From NCBI GenBank assembly GCA_005801395.1, contig SYDV01000154.1, positions 1 through 10,580 of the forward strand: a DNA stretch of 10,580 nucleotides. The letters run 5' to 3'. Source of the DNA: Planctomycetia bacterium. Its GTDB lineage: Bacteria; Planctomycetota; UBA11346. Position 1 is the stretch's first letter, and each line of letters starts with the position of its first letter. Shown in pieces: positions 1-7,582 of this stretch. Both the position numbers and the translations under genes were made by a program. The notes below the pieces were generated by a model. That model did not search any database and was not told the origin of the DNA. It saw only the letters and a list, made by a program, of their open reading frames with translations.

Positions 1-267
1 GTGCATATCAGCGAAAATGACCGCAGCACCCCAGGCAAAGGCCAAATCAATTGGGATGAAACCTTTGATGCGCTCAAGAAAATTAAATACGATGGCTGGC
101 TCACCATCGAAGCCTTCGGCCTGTCGCTACCAAAACTCGCCGCCGCCACCAAAATCTGGCGTCGCATGTTCGACACCGAAGAAAAGCTGGCCAGCGATGG
201 ACTTAAATTCATGAAAAAAGAAGTTGCTAAGCGCTGGAAAAAATCCGCTGGGAAAAAGAAGAAGTAA
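1..267 (+). CDS. Sugar isomerase/epimerase, C-terminal fragment (D-tagatose 3-epimerase-like TIM barrel)
   Basis: This is the last 88 codons of a gene cut by the left edge; the GTG at base 1 is most likely an internal Val codon, not the start. The readable part carries the C-terminal signature of the xylose-isomerase-like TIM-barrel epimerases (D-tagatose/D-psicose 3-epimerases and relatives). HISENDR at residues 2-8 matches the metal/substrate strand (H2 as metal ligand, E5 and R8 near the substrate), and GWLTIEAF at 32-39 contains the catalytic, metal-binding Glu (E37). The tail after about residue 50 (ATKIWRRMF) is also typical of the family. These enzymes interconvert ketoses at C3 or related sugars in the cytoplasm with a divalent metal. 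The exact substrate cannot be read from this fragment. The gene ends in a Lys-rich tail and is followed 30 nt later by a strong hairpin terminator. Confidence 0.8.
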   Translation: MHISENDRSTPGKGQINWDETFDALKKIKYDGWLTIEAFGLSLPKLAAATKIWRRMFDTEEKLASDGLKFMKKEVAKRWKKSAGKKKK

Positions 268-296
268 TTCGCTGGTCAGAAAAATAACCACCTAAT

Positions 297-333
297 GAAA
301 AAGGCCGCATGACTATGTCATGCGGCCTTTTTT
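297..333. terminator. Intrinsic terminator, 16-bp stem (probably bidirectional)
   Basis: A perfect 16-bp stem pairs 298-313 with 317-332 around a 3-nt loop (TAT). The GC core is GGCCGCATGAC. The stem is flanked by an A-run on the left and six T on the right (328-333), so it can terminate from either strand. It lies 30 nt after the stop of the epimerase gene and serves that gene on the plus strand. Confidence 0.9.
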
Positions 334-341
334 CATGGCTC

Positions 342-377
342 AAAAAAACCTCGGCGAATTTCGCCGAGGTTTTTTTT
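342..377. terminator. Second intrinsic terminator, probably serving the minus-strand MFS gene
   Basis: A 9-bp GC-rich stem CCTCGGCGA/TCGCCGAGG (349-357 with 361-369) with a 3-nt loop is flanked by A7 (342-348) and T8 (370-377). In either orientation this reads as a hairpin followed by a U-run. It begins 21 nt past the stop of the minus-strand MFS gene and only 8 nt from the first terminator, forming a two-hairpin barrier between convergent genes. Confidence 0.9.
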
Positions 378-398
378 ACTGTTCAGCTATGCGTACAA

Positions 399-1898
399 TT
401 AATGTGCACCGCCACCGACCACAGCAGGCTTGTAACCACCTTTGCTGCGGAAGTAGAGCAGAATGCCCAGATAGCAAATAAACATAAAGAACGGCAGGAT
501 AGAAACTTTTTGTAATGTCGCTTGTTGAACGCCAGGTTTAACATCAGCAACCACTTTTTGTTCTTCAGGAGTTGCTGCCGCTAATTTGACTTCATCAACT
601 GCATTATAAGCGCCGAGAAGACTGGTCTTTTCAACCATGACTTTCGCGTGCACTTCTGCCGACTTGGCTTTTACACTGCTATCAAGCGTCGTATCGACCA
701 TGTTACCGAGTAACATCGCACCAATCACACCCACGCCAAGCATACCAACGCCACCCATGGCATTGAGCGTTAATGCACCGCCCTTGGGGCATTGTTCAGC
801 AACCACACCAAGCATGGTTGGCCAGAAGAATGTTTTACCAACAGCGTACAGCGTTGCTGCTGCAAAGGCCATAACGGCACTTTCAACGTGCGATAAGGCA
901 ATCAAACCAAGTGCGGCGAGTACCGAGCACATGGCCAATAAACCAACTGGCGAAAGTTTATGGATAATTGGTCCCGAGCAAAAGCGCAGGATCATCATTA
1001 ACAGCGAGGTGTAGAGCAATACGTAAAGGCCATTACCCTTAAGTACTGGCGCCATGAGCGCGCTTACCCAACTATCGACACCTAATTCAGTGGTGGCTAA
1101 TGGAACCATGATGAGCAATAAGAGAATAAATAACGGACGACCAAATGATTTAGTCACCGCAAACATCGCCACGGCAGCAACCGCGGCAACAATGGTACCA
1201 ATCATCATCGGAGAAGTCGCATGGAACGCCGAGCGAGAAAATTCTACGGCCATCAACCAAACGATAATAAACGCACCAATCGCACCAACTTCCTTCAACA
1301 TGTCATTGTACGAACTACCAGCCGCGACGCGTTCATTTACTGGGAATTGCTGTCCAGCCAAAATGATCACGTAAATGACCGCTGGGATAGCGAGCAAGTA
1401 CATTTTGCTCTGCCAAGCCATTTCGGCTGGTAAGCTGAGCGCCAAAATACCAGCGATCACCATGCCGCCCGGCCAACCAGCGTGCAGAATATTGAGCCAA
1501 CGCGATTTGTCGTTCTTAAATTGAGTGGCAATAACTGGGTTAATGTAGGCTTCGACCGTACCATTTCCGAGCGCCACCACGAAATTTGCCCAGTAGAGAC
1601 CTTCGTAACTGGTTGCTGTCACGGTCATGATCAACGAAATCATGTGACAAGCAAAACCGAAGAACATCGCCGTTTTATAGCCAATTTTATCAATAATGAG
1701 ACTGAAGATGATAATGCTGATCGCGAATGGCCACAAACCTACACCAAACAATTCACCTTGTTGAGTAGCGGAGAAGTTAAATTCTTTGGCCCATCCATCC
1801 ATTAAGAAAATACGCAGGATAAATCCAAACGCCGTGGTTATTAAGGCGATAAAACAGCCCCAGAAGAGCATTTTATCAGATTTCGGAACTAAACTCAT
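399..1898 (-). CDS. MFS transporter, probable sugar carrier
   Basis: A 499-aa inner-membrane protein of the major facilitator superfamily with about 12 hydrophobic segments. An MFS motif-A-like loop (DKIGYK, 70-75) follows TM2. The stretch EAYINPVIATQF (116-127) then LNILHAGWPGG (135-145) resembles carriers related to the FucP/glucose-galactose branch that I know mainly from Planctomycetota and Verrucomicrobiota; substrate is inferred as a sugar but not shown. A long hydrophilic loop (about 403-463, Lys/Glu/Ala-rich) lies before the last membrane segment, which is unusual. I chose the ATG at 1898 over the longer frame to 2021. AGGAG (minus strand, 1907-1911) sits 8 nt upstream, and the extra 41 residues look like untranslated leader. 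The gene is convergent with the epimerase fragment and lies 175 nt downstream of the phosphofructokinase on the same strand. Confidence 0.85.
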   Translation of the reverse strand: MSLVPKSDKMLFWGCFIALITTAFGFILRIFLMDGWAKEFNFSATQQGELFGVGLWPFAISIIIFSLIIDKIGYKTAMFFGFACHMISLIMTVTATSYEGLYWANFVVALGNGTVEAYINPVIATQFKNDKSRWLNILHAGWPGGMVIAGILALSLPAEMAWQSKMYLLAIPAVIYVIILAGQQFPVNERVAAGSSYNDMLKEVGAIGAFIIVWLMAVEFSRSAFHATSPMMIGTIVAAVAAVAMFAVTKSFGRPLFILLLLIMVPLATTELGVDSWVSALMAPVLKGNGLYVLLYTSLLMMILRFCSGPIIHKLSPVGLLAMCSVLAALGLIALSHVESAVMAFAAATLYAVGKTFFWPTMLGVVAEQCPKGGALTLNAMGGVGMLGVGVIGAMLLGNMVDTTLDSSVKAKSAEVHAKVMVEKTSLLGAYNAVDEVKLAAATPEEQKVVADVKPGVQQATLQKVSILPFFMFICYLGILLYFRSKGGYKPAVVGGGAH

Positions 1899-2073
1899 TG
1901 GGAAGACTCCTGAGTTGCTGATGGTGAAAAAGACAACGGCCTTACCAAACACGGTTTGCGCGGTTAGCCGAAATGGAGGCGGGTTTGTATTCTGGTCTTT
2001 CCAAATTGGAAGCCCTGCCATTACCCTCTGCGGGGGCCTAAAATACCTAATACCTGGATTTTTGACGCCTGAT
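1899..2073. other. Gap between phosphofructokinase and MFS genes
   Basis: These 175 nt hold no convincing gene. Apart from the Shine-Dalgarno I see no clear -35/-10 pair and no hairpin with a T-run. A 7-bp tandem repeat AATACCT occurs at 2042-2055. Readthrough from the phosphofructokinase gene or an unrecognised promoter are both possible. Confidence 0.5.
1907..1911 (-). promoter_or_regulatory. Shine-Dalgarno AGGAG for the MFS gene
   Basis: The minus strand reads AGGAG, 8 nt before ATG 1898. This fixes the start 41 codons inside the longest open frame. Confidence 0.8.
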
Positions 2074-3300
2074 TTAGGGGTTTTTGGCGCCTACCATGGC
2101 TAGGCGGCCAATAGCAGGCAATTTGCCAACTAACGGTTTCAAGTAAGGAATAAGTTTCTCTGAAACCACGTCATTGCCGGCTTCGTTCAGCCATTCGCGC
2201 GGCATATGTTTAGTGTCTTTAGCCACGGTGTTGAGCGGCGTGATGAAAGTTTCAACACCATAGGCATTGCCTTCACCAGTCCGTTTGAAAGCAACTGAGC
2301 CACTAATGGTACCCGCAAGAGCCGCACGTACGGCAGCATGTCCAGCCAGCCGCGCTTCAGCTGCGTCGACTTCACTAACCACGCCTGGGAAGCAGCGCTG
2401 TAAGTAGCCAAAGGTGTCCGCACGAATGCGATGTTTAACTCCAGGTTGTGCTTTGCTTAAATACGTTTTGAGTTGAGCTGCCAAATAATCGCCCAAAGCA
2501 CCAGAACCAGATAATTGTTTATTACCGTGACTGTCGACTTCTCCCAAATCAATAATATCAGCGCCGCCGATGCCATGAATACCTTCGCTAACCGCAACCA
2601 CACATCGACCTAAGCGTTGATAGACTTTCAATACATCATGACCGAATTGTGCCATCGAAAAGTCTGTTTCTGGGCAATAAATCAAATGCGGGCCGTCGTC
2701 TGGAAATTGGCGAGCCAACGCTGATGCGGCGGTTAACCAACCGGCATTGCGACCCATCACAATATTAATTTTAATGCCACCCAGTGAACGATTATCCAAG
2801 TTGTCACCCATGAAAGCCTGCGCGACAAATTTCGCCGCGGAACCAAATCCTGGGCAATGATCCGTTACGCGCAAATCGTTATCGATGGTTTTCGGGCAGT
2901 GAATACAGGTCAATTCATAACCGTCAGCATGCGCCATTTCATTGATAATATGCGCTGTTTCTGCGGTGTCGTTACCACCAATGTAAAAGAAATAACGCAC
3001 GTCAAATTCTTTGAAGCGTGCTAATACTTTAGCACAAACATCCGGCGTAGGCTTTAATCGTACTGATTTTAATGCTGCCGAAGGAGTGCCAGCGACAATT
3101 TCTAAGTTGGCGGGATCTTCTTTGGTGAAATCACAAAAATTACCGTCTAAAATGCCCTGAATCCCACGTATCGCTCCATAGACTTGTTTGAACTTTTCGC
3201 GGTGCTTCAGCACTTCTTGTGCAACCCCGATTAATGTTTGATTAATGACGGCGGTAGGACCGCCTGATTGACCGATAACGACATTACCTATTGCTGGCAT
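2074..3300 (-). CDS. pfp: Pyrophosphate-dependent 6-phosphofructokinase
   Basis: A 408-aa cytoplasmic phosphofructokinase that converts fructose 6-phosphate to fructose 1,6-bisphosphate. The phosphoryl donor is read from two positions. GGND (108-111) has Asp where ATP enzymes have the second Gly of GGDGS, and PKTIDND (136-142) has Lys137 where ATP enzymes have Gly. Both substitutions are the established marks of PPi-dependent enzymes, whose reaction is reversible. Other landmarks are GQSGGPTAVIN (10-20) for the phosphate-binding N-terminus, D140 as the expected catalytic base, and MGRNAGWL (182-189) in the sugar-phosphate site. Length fits the roughly 400-aa bacterial class. I chose ATG 3300 because AAAGGAA lies 6 nt upstream and the N-terminus then begins directly at the family's first strand; the open frame continues 50 codons further but without family similarity. 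The gene is divergent from the nfeD gene cluster. Confidence 0.92.
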   Translation of the reverse strand: MPAIGNVVIGQSGGPTAVINQTLIGVAQEVLKHREKFKQVYGAIRGIQGILDGNFCDFTKEDPANLEIVAGTPSAALKSVRLKPTPDVCAKVLARFKEFDVRYFFYIGGNDTAETAHIINEMAHADGYELTCIHCPKTIDNDLRVTDHCPGFGSAAKFVAQAFMGDNLDNRSLGGIKINIVMGRNAGWLTAASALARQFPDDGPHLIYCPETDFSMAQFGHDVLKVYQRLGRCVVAVSEGIHGIGGADIIDLGEVDSHGNKQLSGSGALGDYLAAQLKTYLSKAQPGVKHRIRADTFGYLQRCFPGVVSEVDAAEARLAGHAAVRAALAGTISGSVAFKRTGEGNAYGVETFITPLNTVAKDTKHMPREWLNEAGNDVVSEKLIPYLKPLVGKLPAIGRLAMVGAKNP

Positions 3301-3306
3301 AGAAGA

Positions 3307-3313
3307 TTCCTTT
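3307..3313 (-). promoter_or_regulatory. Shine-Dalgarno AAAGGAA for the phosphofructokinase gene
   Basis: The minus strand reads AAAGGAA, 6 nt before ATG 3300, which decides the start against the longer open frame to 3450. Confidence 0.75.
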
Positions 3314-3353
3314 CGGGGTGGCGCTTTATGTAGTCCACTTACCCGACAGCAAG

Positions 3354-3399
3354 CCTGGAGACGTCCGAAAGACTTGTCCTCCAGGTCCTCTTCTGACCT
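3354..3399. promoter_or_regulatory. Overlapping hairpins in the divergent pfp/nfeD intergenic region
   Basis: A 7-bp stem CCTGGAG/CTCCAGG (3354-3360 with 3379-3385) encloses smaller pairings (GTC/GAC). Its right arm overlaps a second possible stem AGGTC/GACCT (3383-3387 with 3395-3399), so the two cannot fully form together. It lies 54 nt upstream of the phosphofructokinase start and 60 nt upstream of the nfeD start. It could be leader RNA structure for either gene or an operator-like dyad. No known riboswitch class is recognised. Confidence 0.3.
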
Positions 3400-3458
3400 T
3401 GCGGACCTTACAACTCTCAACGCTAGCCAGACGACGACACGCTGACACACTCCCGCCC

Positions 3459-5042
3459 ATGTTCTTGAACCGTATCCTTTGGTTGCTCTGCCTTTGCTGT
3501 GTTCTGCCCGGACTCAAAGCCGCAGATACACCTACCTCTACCACGCCTGCTGCGACTCCTGAATCAGTGATCGAAACAAAAAAAGCCGAGGCAACGACGG
3601 CTGCAACCAAGCGCATCGCTTACATTAAAATTGAAGGCGTTATTGATCCTGGAAAATCTCGTTACTACCAACGAGCGATGGATCAGGCCATAGAACAAAA
3701 GGTTGATGCTGTCGTCGTTCACTTAACCACCCCAGGCGGTCGCCTTGATAGTGCGATAGAAATTACCAAAGCCGCATTAGCCGTTCCTGAAGGCGGCCCG
3801 TTAACCGTTGCCTATGTTGATCGCGAATCCTACAGCGCCGGTTCTCTCATCGCTTATGCGCATAATCGCGTTTATTTAACGAATGTCGCCACGTTGGGTG
3901 ACATCGGTGTTATTTTCGTCGGGGCCGATGGAAAAATGGAATATGCACCGGAAAAAGCAGAAACCGTCGCGCGCGCCATGTTGCGTTCGGTAGCACAAAA
4001 AAATGGTTGGAGCGAAGCCAAACTCCTGAAAATGACGGCCCGAAATCAAGATTTATATCGTTTCGATTTACCTGACGGTCCTGTCTGGGTCATTGAAGAT
4101 GATTTACCGCGTTTTCTTGCAGATCATCCCGACGTTAAAGACGACAAGAAAATACTCATCCTGGGTGAAGATCGACTCTTAAGCTACACGCACCAAGAAG
4201 CACTCGCAGATGGTATGGCTACAGGAATCGTAAAAGATTTACCCGACCTCTACCGTACTTTAGGTGGCGATCCCTCAACCGTTCTCAACCTAGCCCCCAC
4301 CTCTACCGAAGAGCTTAGTTGGACACTCGGCAGTTACGCCTCGCTACTCGCGGCATTGGCTGTCCTCTTTATTATCTTGGAACTAAAAACACCCGGCATT
4401 GGTCTGTGGGCAACCCTTGCTGGCGTCTGTGGCATCTTATTCTTTATCTGTCAATTTTACATGGAATTAGCGAGTTACCCCGAAGTTTTATTAATTCTCT
4501 TCGGCCTCGCTTTGCTGGTGGTGGATTTATTCTTTTTACCAACGGGTGGGATGTTGGCGATGGTTGGCCTGACTGCCGCGATGGTCGGTTTAGTGTTAGC
4601 CTTTATGCCTGATTCTACGCAGTTTGCTCCTTCCAGTGAAGGCTGGGGAAATTCGCTCGGCGCGGCATTGGGCAACAGCATTATGGCATTGCTCGTCGCA
4701 GTTGGTGGCATAATCGCCTTATTGCTCGCGTTACCTAAACTCGCCGTTGCTCAACGTCTTGCATCCGTTGCCGAAATAACCGCCACCAGTGAGGGCAATG
4801 AAAAAGCCGTGGCGATTATTAACCAGAATATTGGTCAACGCGCAGTGGCCCGCAGCGACCTTTCACCAAATGGTTTTATTCACTTGAACGACGAAGAAAT
4901 GGGTGCTGTCGCGCAACATGGTGAATTTATTAAAGCCGGAACCACAGTGATCATTGTGGACATGCAGTTTGGTGAAGCTGTTGTACGCACCGTTCCCAAC
5001 GGCACGCCTGATTCGCCAAATACAGCACAGGTGCCAACATGA
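3459..5042 (+). CDS. nfeD: Long NfeD protein: ClpP-like membrane serine protease with C-terminal OB domain
   Basis: A 527-aa membrane protein of the long NfeD (NfeD1b) class. Order of parts: signal peptide (about 1-22), a low-complexity Thr/Ala/Glu linker to about 50, a ClpP/crotonase-fold protease domain (about 53-270), five hydrophobic segments (about 293-310, 312-335, 342-362, 364-383, 404-425), and the NfeD OB-fold domain (about 455-512). LTTPGGRLD (89-97) is the family's substrate-binding strand. SAGS at 126-129 places Ser126 as the expected nucleophile of the Ser-Lys dyad, with a Lys near 166 (EK, 165-166) a candidate partner. Start ATG 3459 is chosen because it gives a clean signal peptide; the 47 codons before it do not look like protein. 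No Shine-Dalgarno is visible before it. It heads a five-gene plus-strand cluster, and its TGA overlaps the next ATG. Family members act with flotillin-type scaffolds. Confidence 0.92.
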   Translation: MFLNRILWLLCLCCVLPGLKAADTPTSTTPAATPESVIETKKAEATTAATKRIAYIKIEGVIDPGKSRYYQRAMDQAIEQKVDAVVVHLTTPGGRLDSAIEITKAALAVPEGGPLTVAYVDRESYSAGSLIAYAHNRVYLTNVATLGDIGVIFVGADGKMEYAPEKAETVARAMLRSVAQKNGWSEAKLLKMTARNQDLYRFDLPDGPVWVIEDDLPRFLADHPDVKDDKKILILGEDRLLSYTHQEALADGMATGIVKDLPDLYRTLGGDPSTVLNLAPTSTEELSWTLGSYASLLAALAVLFIILELKTPGIGLWATLAGVCGILFFICQFYMELASYPEVLLILFGLALLVVDLFFLPTGGMLAMVGLTAAMVGLVLAFMPDSTQFAPSSEGWGNSLGAALGNSIMALLVAVGGIIALLLALPKLAVAQRLASVAEITATSEGNEKAVAIINQNIGQRAVARSDLSPNGFIHLNDEEMGAVAQHGEFIKAGTTVIIVDMQFGEAVVRTVPNGTPDSPNTAQVPT

Positions 5043-5632
5043 ACAACTGGTGGATCAACCTTGTGCTCAGCGCACAAGAAACAACGACAAACACCGTACA
5101 AAAAGCGGCTGACGTCGTGCAGCAAACGGCTGAAACGGCGATTAATGATACCTTACTAGCGATCGTTTTAATTGTCGTCGGGATCGTATTGTTGCTGCTC
5201 GAATTTTTAATCGTCAGTTATGGCTTACTGGCGATCGGAGCGCTCTGTTTTGCAATCGCCGGTATTGCCCTGGGATTTAGTGCTTCGCCCGTTGTTGGTT
5301 GGGTATTATTTACCCTAACACCCATCATCACTGCCGTGGTGGTGACCTGGGGATTCAGAAGATTACAACGCTCACCATTGGTGCCCAAAGCCGAGATTAA
5401 TGATGACGCTGGATATCGTCATACCACCGAACAATTAGGCATTTCCATTGGCGCCTGCGGAACATTGGTGACCGACGCCATGCCAACTGGTCGCGCACGA
5501 TTTGAACAAGGTGAAGTCGACGTCCAAATCATCGGTCGCGCGGCTCTGCGCGGAGAACCCATTATCGTTCGTCGTATTGAAGGCCCAACGGTTTTTGTCG
5601 CCCATAACACCGATCCCACAAAATCACCCTAA
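5039..5632 (+). CDS. Short NfeD protein (membrane segments plus OB domain)
   Basis: A 197-aa membrane protein of the short NfeD class without a protease domain. The N-terminal 36 residues are polar and Thr/Gln-rich. Three hydrophobic segments follow (about 38-59, 61-81, 85-106), then a soluble OB-fold domain (about 135-189) ending in the family's beta-strand pattern (RARFEQGEVDV at 152-162, EGPTVFV at 181-187). ATG overlaps the upstream TGA as ATGA (5039-5042), so translation is very likely coupled to the long NfeD. Short NfeDs partner with SPFH/flotillin proteins at the membrane. The 48-nt gap to the next gene and shared orientation put it in the same unit as floA. Confidence 0.9.
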   Translation: MNNWWINLVLSAQETTTNTVQKAADVVQQTAETAINDTLLAIVLIVVGIVLLLLEFLIVSYGLLAIGALCFAIAGIALGFSASPVVGWVLFTLTPIITAVVVTWGFRRLQRSPLVPKAEINDDAGYRHTTEQLGISIGACGTLVTDAMPTGRARFEQGEVDVQIIGRAALRGEPIIVRRIEGPTVFVAHNTDPTKSP

Positions 5633-5680
5633 ATACCGATTAACCCTTAATTCTTTTTTCCTAACCAAAGGCAGCATATC

Positions 5681-6352
5681 ATGACCGATTTTTTAGCTAA
5701 TAACTGGGGGTGGTTAACCTTCGTGATTATTGCAACACCCCTCATCTCCATCGTTGGTTTCATGTGGCTTCGTGCTTGGCAATTGAGCCTTGGCGCATGG
5801 CTGAAGGGCGTCCAATTAAACATTGTTGATATACTTATGATGCAATTAAGACGGGTCGATACCACGCTCTTGGTCAATCAATTAATTATGGCAAAACAAA
5901 ATAATTTAACGGTGGATATCGCCCAATTGTCCGCCCACATGCTGGCAGGTGGTAATATTCGCCAAGTCCTGGCCGCAATGTTGTCTGCGCGCCGTTTTGC
6001 CATTCCACTAACCCTCGAACGTGCATGCGCAGTCGATTTAATCGGTCAAGACCCATTAAAATTAATTTCCGAAGCGGTACATGAAGCGGGAAAAATTTCC
6101 GTCCCATCCAAGGATAATGGTTTTTCCTCAAGTTCACGCCCAACGGTCAATCCAGCTAGCGTATTGTTGCAAGCAGGCCCAGGGACCAAAGGAATGGTTA
6201 CTGATCCCCCTTGCCTCACTGCGCGTGTTCGCTTTCCGCAAGGAGAGCTCGACGTCGTCGTGCAATCTAGCAATGTCCCCAAACCTGGCGATCACGTTCG
6301 CGTGACCTCAGTTGATGGTTTAACCGTGACGGTTGAGCCTGCGCGCGCTTGA
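5681..6352 (+). CDS. FloA-NfeD hybrid protein: FloA-like N-terminal half joined to an NfeD-type OB domain
   Basis: A 223-aa protein with no full-length family match that I recognise. Residues about 12-34 form a membrane segment. Residues about 51-142 align without gaps, until near the end, to residues 60-150 of the FloA encoded just downstream. Shared landmarks are RRVD/RKVD, H86, AIPLT/DIPLT, ER/DR, AVDL/AIDL and a terminal VP; by hand I count about 27 identities over 75 positions. FloA then continues into its SPFH core and coiled coil. This protein instead has a short Ser-rich linker (about 143-165) and a C-terminal domain (about 167-220) resembling the OB domain of the short NfeD two genes' length upstream. 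Its VTD...[12 protein letters not shown] parallels VTD...RARFEQGEVDV there. Start ATG 5681 has AAAGG 9 nt upstream. Inferred role: an adaptor or regulator at FloA/NfeD membrane assemblies. Confidence 0.85.
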   Translation: MTDFLANNWGWLTFVIIATPLISIVGFMWLRAWQLSLGAWLKGVQLNIVDILMMQLRRVDTTLLVNQLIMAKQNNLTVDIAQLSAHMLAGGNIRQVLAAMLSARRFAIPLTLERACAVDLIGQDPLKLISEAVHEAGKISVPSKDNGFSSSSRPTVNPASVLLQAGPGTKGMVTDPPCLTARVRFPQGELDVVVQSSNVPKPGDHVRVTSVDGLTVTVEPARA

Positions 6353-6419
6353 AAACTACATTTCCATTTTCACTCCTCTTTTAATCCATCTTCTTTTATC
6401 TCCCCTTAAAGGACATCCC
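6353..6419 (+). other. Pyrimidine-rich leader before floA
   Basis: These 67 nt are strikingly C/T-rich on the plus strand (runs such as TTTCCATTTTCACTCCTCTTT) until the ribosome site. Such unstructured leaders favour efficient translation. No promoter boxes are evident. Confidence 0.35.
6408..6413 (+). promoter_or_regulatory. Shine-Dalgarno AAAGGA for floA
   Basis: AAAGGA lies 6 nt before ATG 6420. This sets the start 29 codons inside the open frame that begins at 6333. Confidence 0.8.
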
Positions 6420-7469
6420 ATGAATCCGGTTGAAGCCACTCCACTCATCCAAGGTGCCGTAACCGCCACCGACATCACCTATATTATTGTAGGTGTCGTA
6501 TCATTATTTTTGATGTTCATATTTTTCATGATCTGGAATGCTTTCCAATTATGGTTGCAATCTATTTTATCGAATGCGCCCGTCGGTTTAGTTTCCATCG
6601 TCTTAATGCGCTTTCGTAAAGTTGACCCAGGCGTGATCGTAACAGCACGTATCACGGCGAAAAAAGCCGGCATCGATATTCCAGCGGATAAATTAGAAGG
6701 CCATTACATGGCGCGCGGTCATGTTCTTCGCGTAGTGCAGGCCCTCATCGCCGCCAGCAAAGCCGATATTCCACTGACCTTTGATCGCGCGGCAGCTATC
6801 GATTTAGCTGGACGTGATGTGCTCGATGCGGTGCAAACTTCGGTTAACCCGAAAGTTATTGATGTGCCACAAGCCGGTCAGGGACAACAAACGGTCGACG
6901 GCGTCGCCGGCGATGGCATTCAGCTCAAAGTGAAAGCTCGCGTTACGGTACGCACTGCCATCGAACGTTTAGTCGGTGGTGCTACGGAAAATACGATTAT
7001 CGCACGCGTCGGCCAAGGCATCGTTTCCACCATCGGTGCGGCAAAGTCGCACATGGAAGTTTTAGAAAATCCAAAGTCGATCAGTAAAACCGTGCTCGAT
7101 TCCGCACTTGATGCCGGCACTGCCTTCCAAATTTTATCCATCGACATCGCTGACGTCATCGTTGGCGATAATATCGGCGCGCGTTTGAAAACCGACCAAG
7201 CTGAAGCGCAAAAAATTATCGCCCAGGCCGAAGCTGAACAACGTCGTGCGATGGCCGTTGCCCGCGAACAAGAAATGGTGGCCTTGGTTGCTGAAAATCG
7301 CGCAAAAGTCGTGCTCGCAGAAGCTGAAATTCCGATGGCGATTGCTGATGCCTTCCGCAAAGGAAACGTCGGCGTGATGGATTACTACAACCTACGCAAT
7401 GTGCAGGCTGATACCGACATGCGTGCGTCAATCGCTAACCCAGATAATAAATCAGAAAAGACGAAATAA
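6420..7469 (+). CDS. floA: FloA, flotillin-like membrane scaffold protein (UPF0365 family)
   Basis: A 349-aa flotillin-like protein, close to the 331 aa of Bacillus FloA. An N-terminal membrane segment (about 20-42) is followed by the FloA-specific region (to about 150), the SPFH core (about 165-257) and an Ala/Glu-rich coiled-coil helix (about 258-310). Near-invariant family stretches are ARVTVR (173-178), [15 protein letters not shown] (184-198), SIDIADV (240-246), NIGARL (251-256) and DYYNLRN (321-327). FloA oligomerises at the inner face of the membrane and organises membrane domains and fluidity. Start ATG 6420 is set by its Shine-Dalgarno and matches the usual N-terminus. Two NfeD genes and a FloA-NfeD hybrid precede it, matching the known linkage of flotillins with NfeD (in Bacillus subtilis, yqeZ-yqfA). 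Recognition is secure. Confidence 0.97.
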   Translation: MNPVEATPLIQGAVTATDITYIIVGVVSLFLMFIFFMIWNAFQLWLQSILSNAPVGLVSIVLMRFRKVDPGVIVTARITAKKAGIDIPADKLEGHYMARGHVLRVVQALIAASKADIPLTFDRAAAIDLAGRDVLDAVQTSVNPKVIDVPQAGQGQQTVDGVAGDGIQLKVKARVTVRTAIERLVGGATENTIIARVGQGIVSTIGAAKSHMEVLENPKSISKTVLDSALDAGTAFQILSIDIADVIVGDNIGARLKTDQAEAQKIIAQAEAEQRRAMAVAREQEMVALVAENRAKVVLAEAEIPMAIADAFRKGNVGVMDYYNLRNVQADTDMRASIANPDNKSEKTK

Positions 7470-7500
7470 TTCTTTTCGCTAGGCAGCGATAAACGAATGG

Positions 7501-7533
7501 TGGTTGGTGCGGCATAACATTCCGCACCAATCA
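7501..7533 (+). terminator. Hairpin after floA without a T-run
   Basis: A 12-bp stem with one G-U pair joins 7501-7512 to 7522-7533 around a 9-nt loop (core TTGGTGCGG/CCGCACCAA). No T-tract follows, so it is more likely an mRNA-stabilising or partial-attenuation structure between floA and the small downstream gene than a full intrinsic terminator. Confidence 0.45.
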
Positions 7534-7582
7534 CACGTCTTCCCAACCTTGCACCACACAAATTAATTAGGCAGAACACGCT

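Noticed and set aside
637..1374. Two plus-strand open frames over the MFS gene
   Set aside because: They are antisense to a well-supported carrier. The translated products lack any recognisable fold or start signal.
2042..2055. Tandem AATACCT repeat upstream of the MFS gene as an operator
   Set aside because: Two copies of 7 bp in AT-rich DNA are not enough to claim a binding site, and no promoter could be placed around them.
6920..7360. 146-aa minus-strand open frame inside floA
   Set aside because: It is antisense to the highly conserved floA coding sequence and its Ala/Ser/Thr-rich product is typical of a shadow frame.
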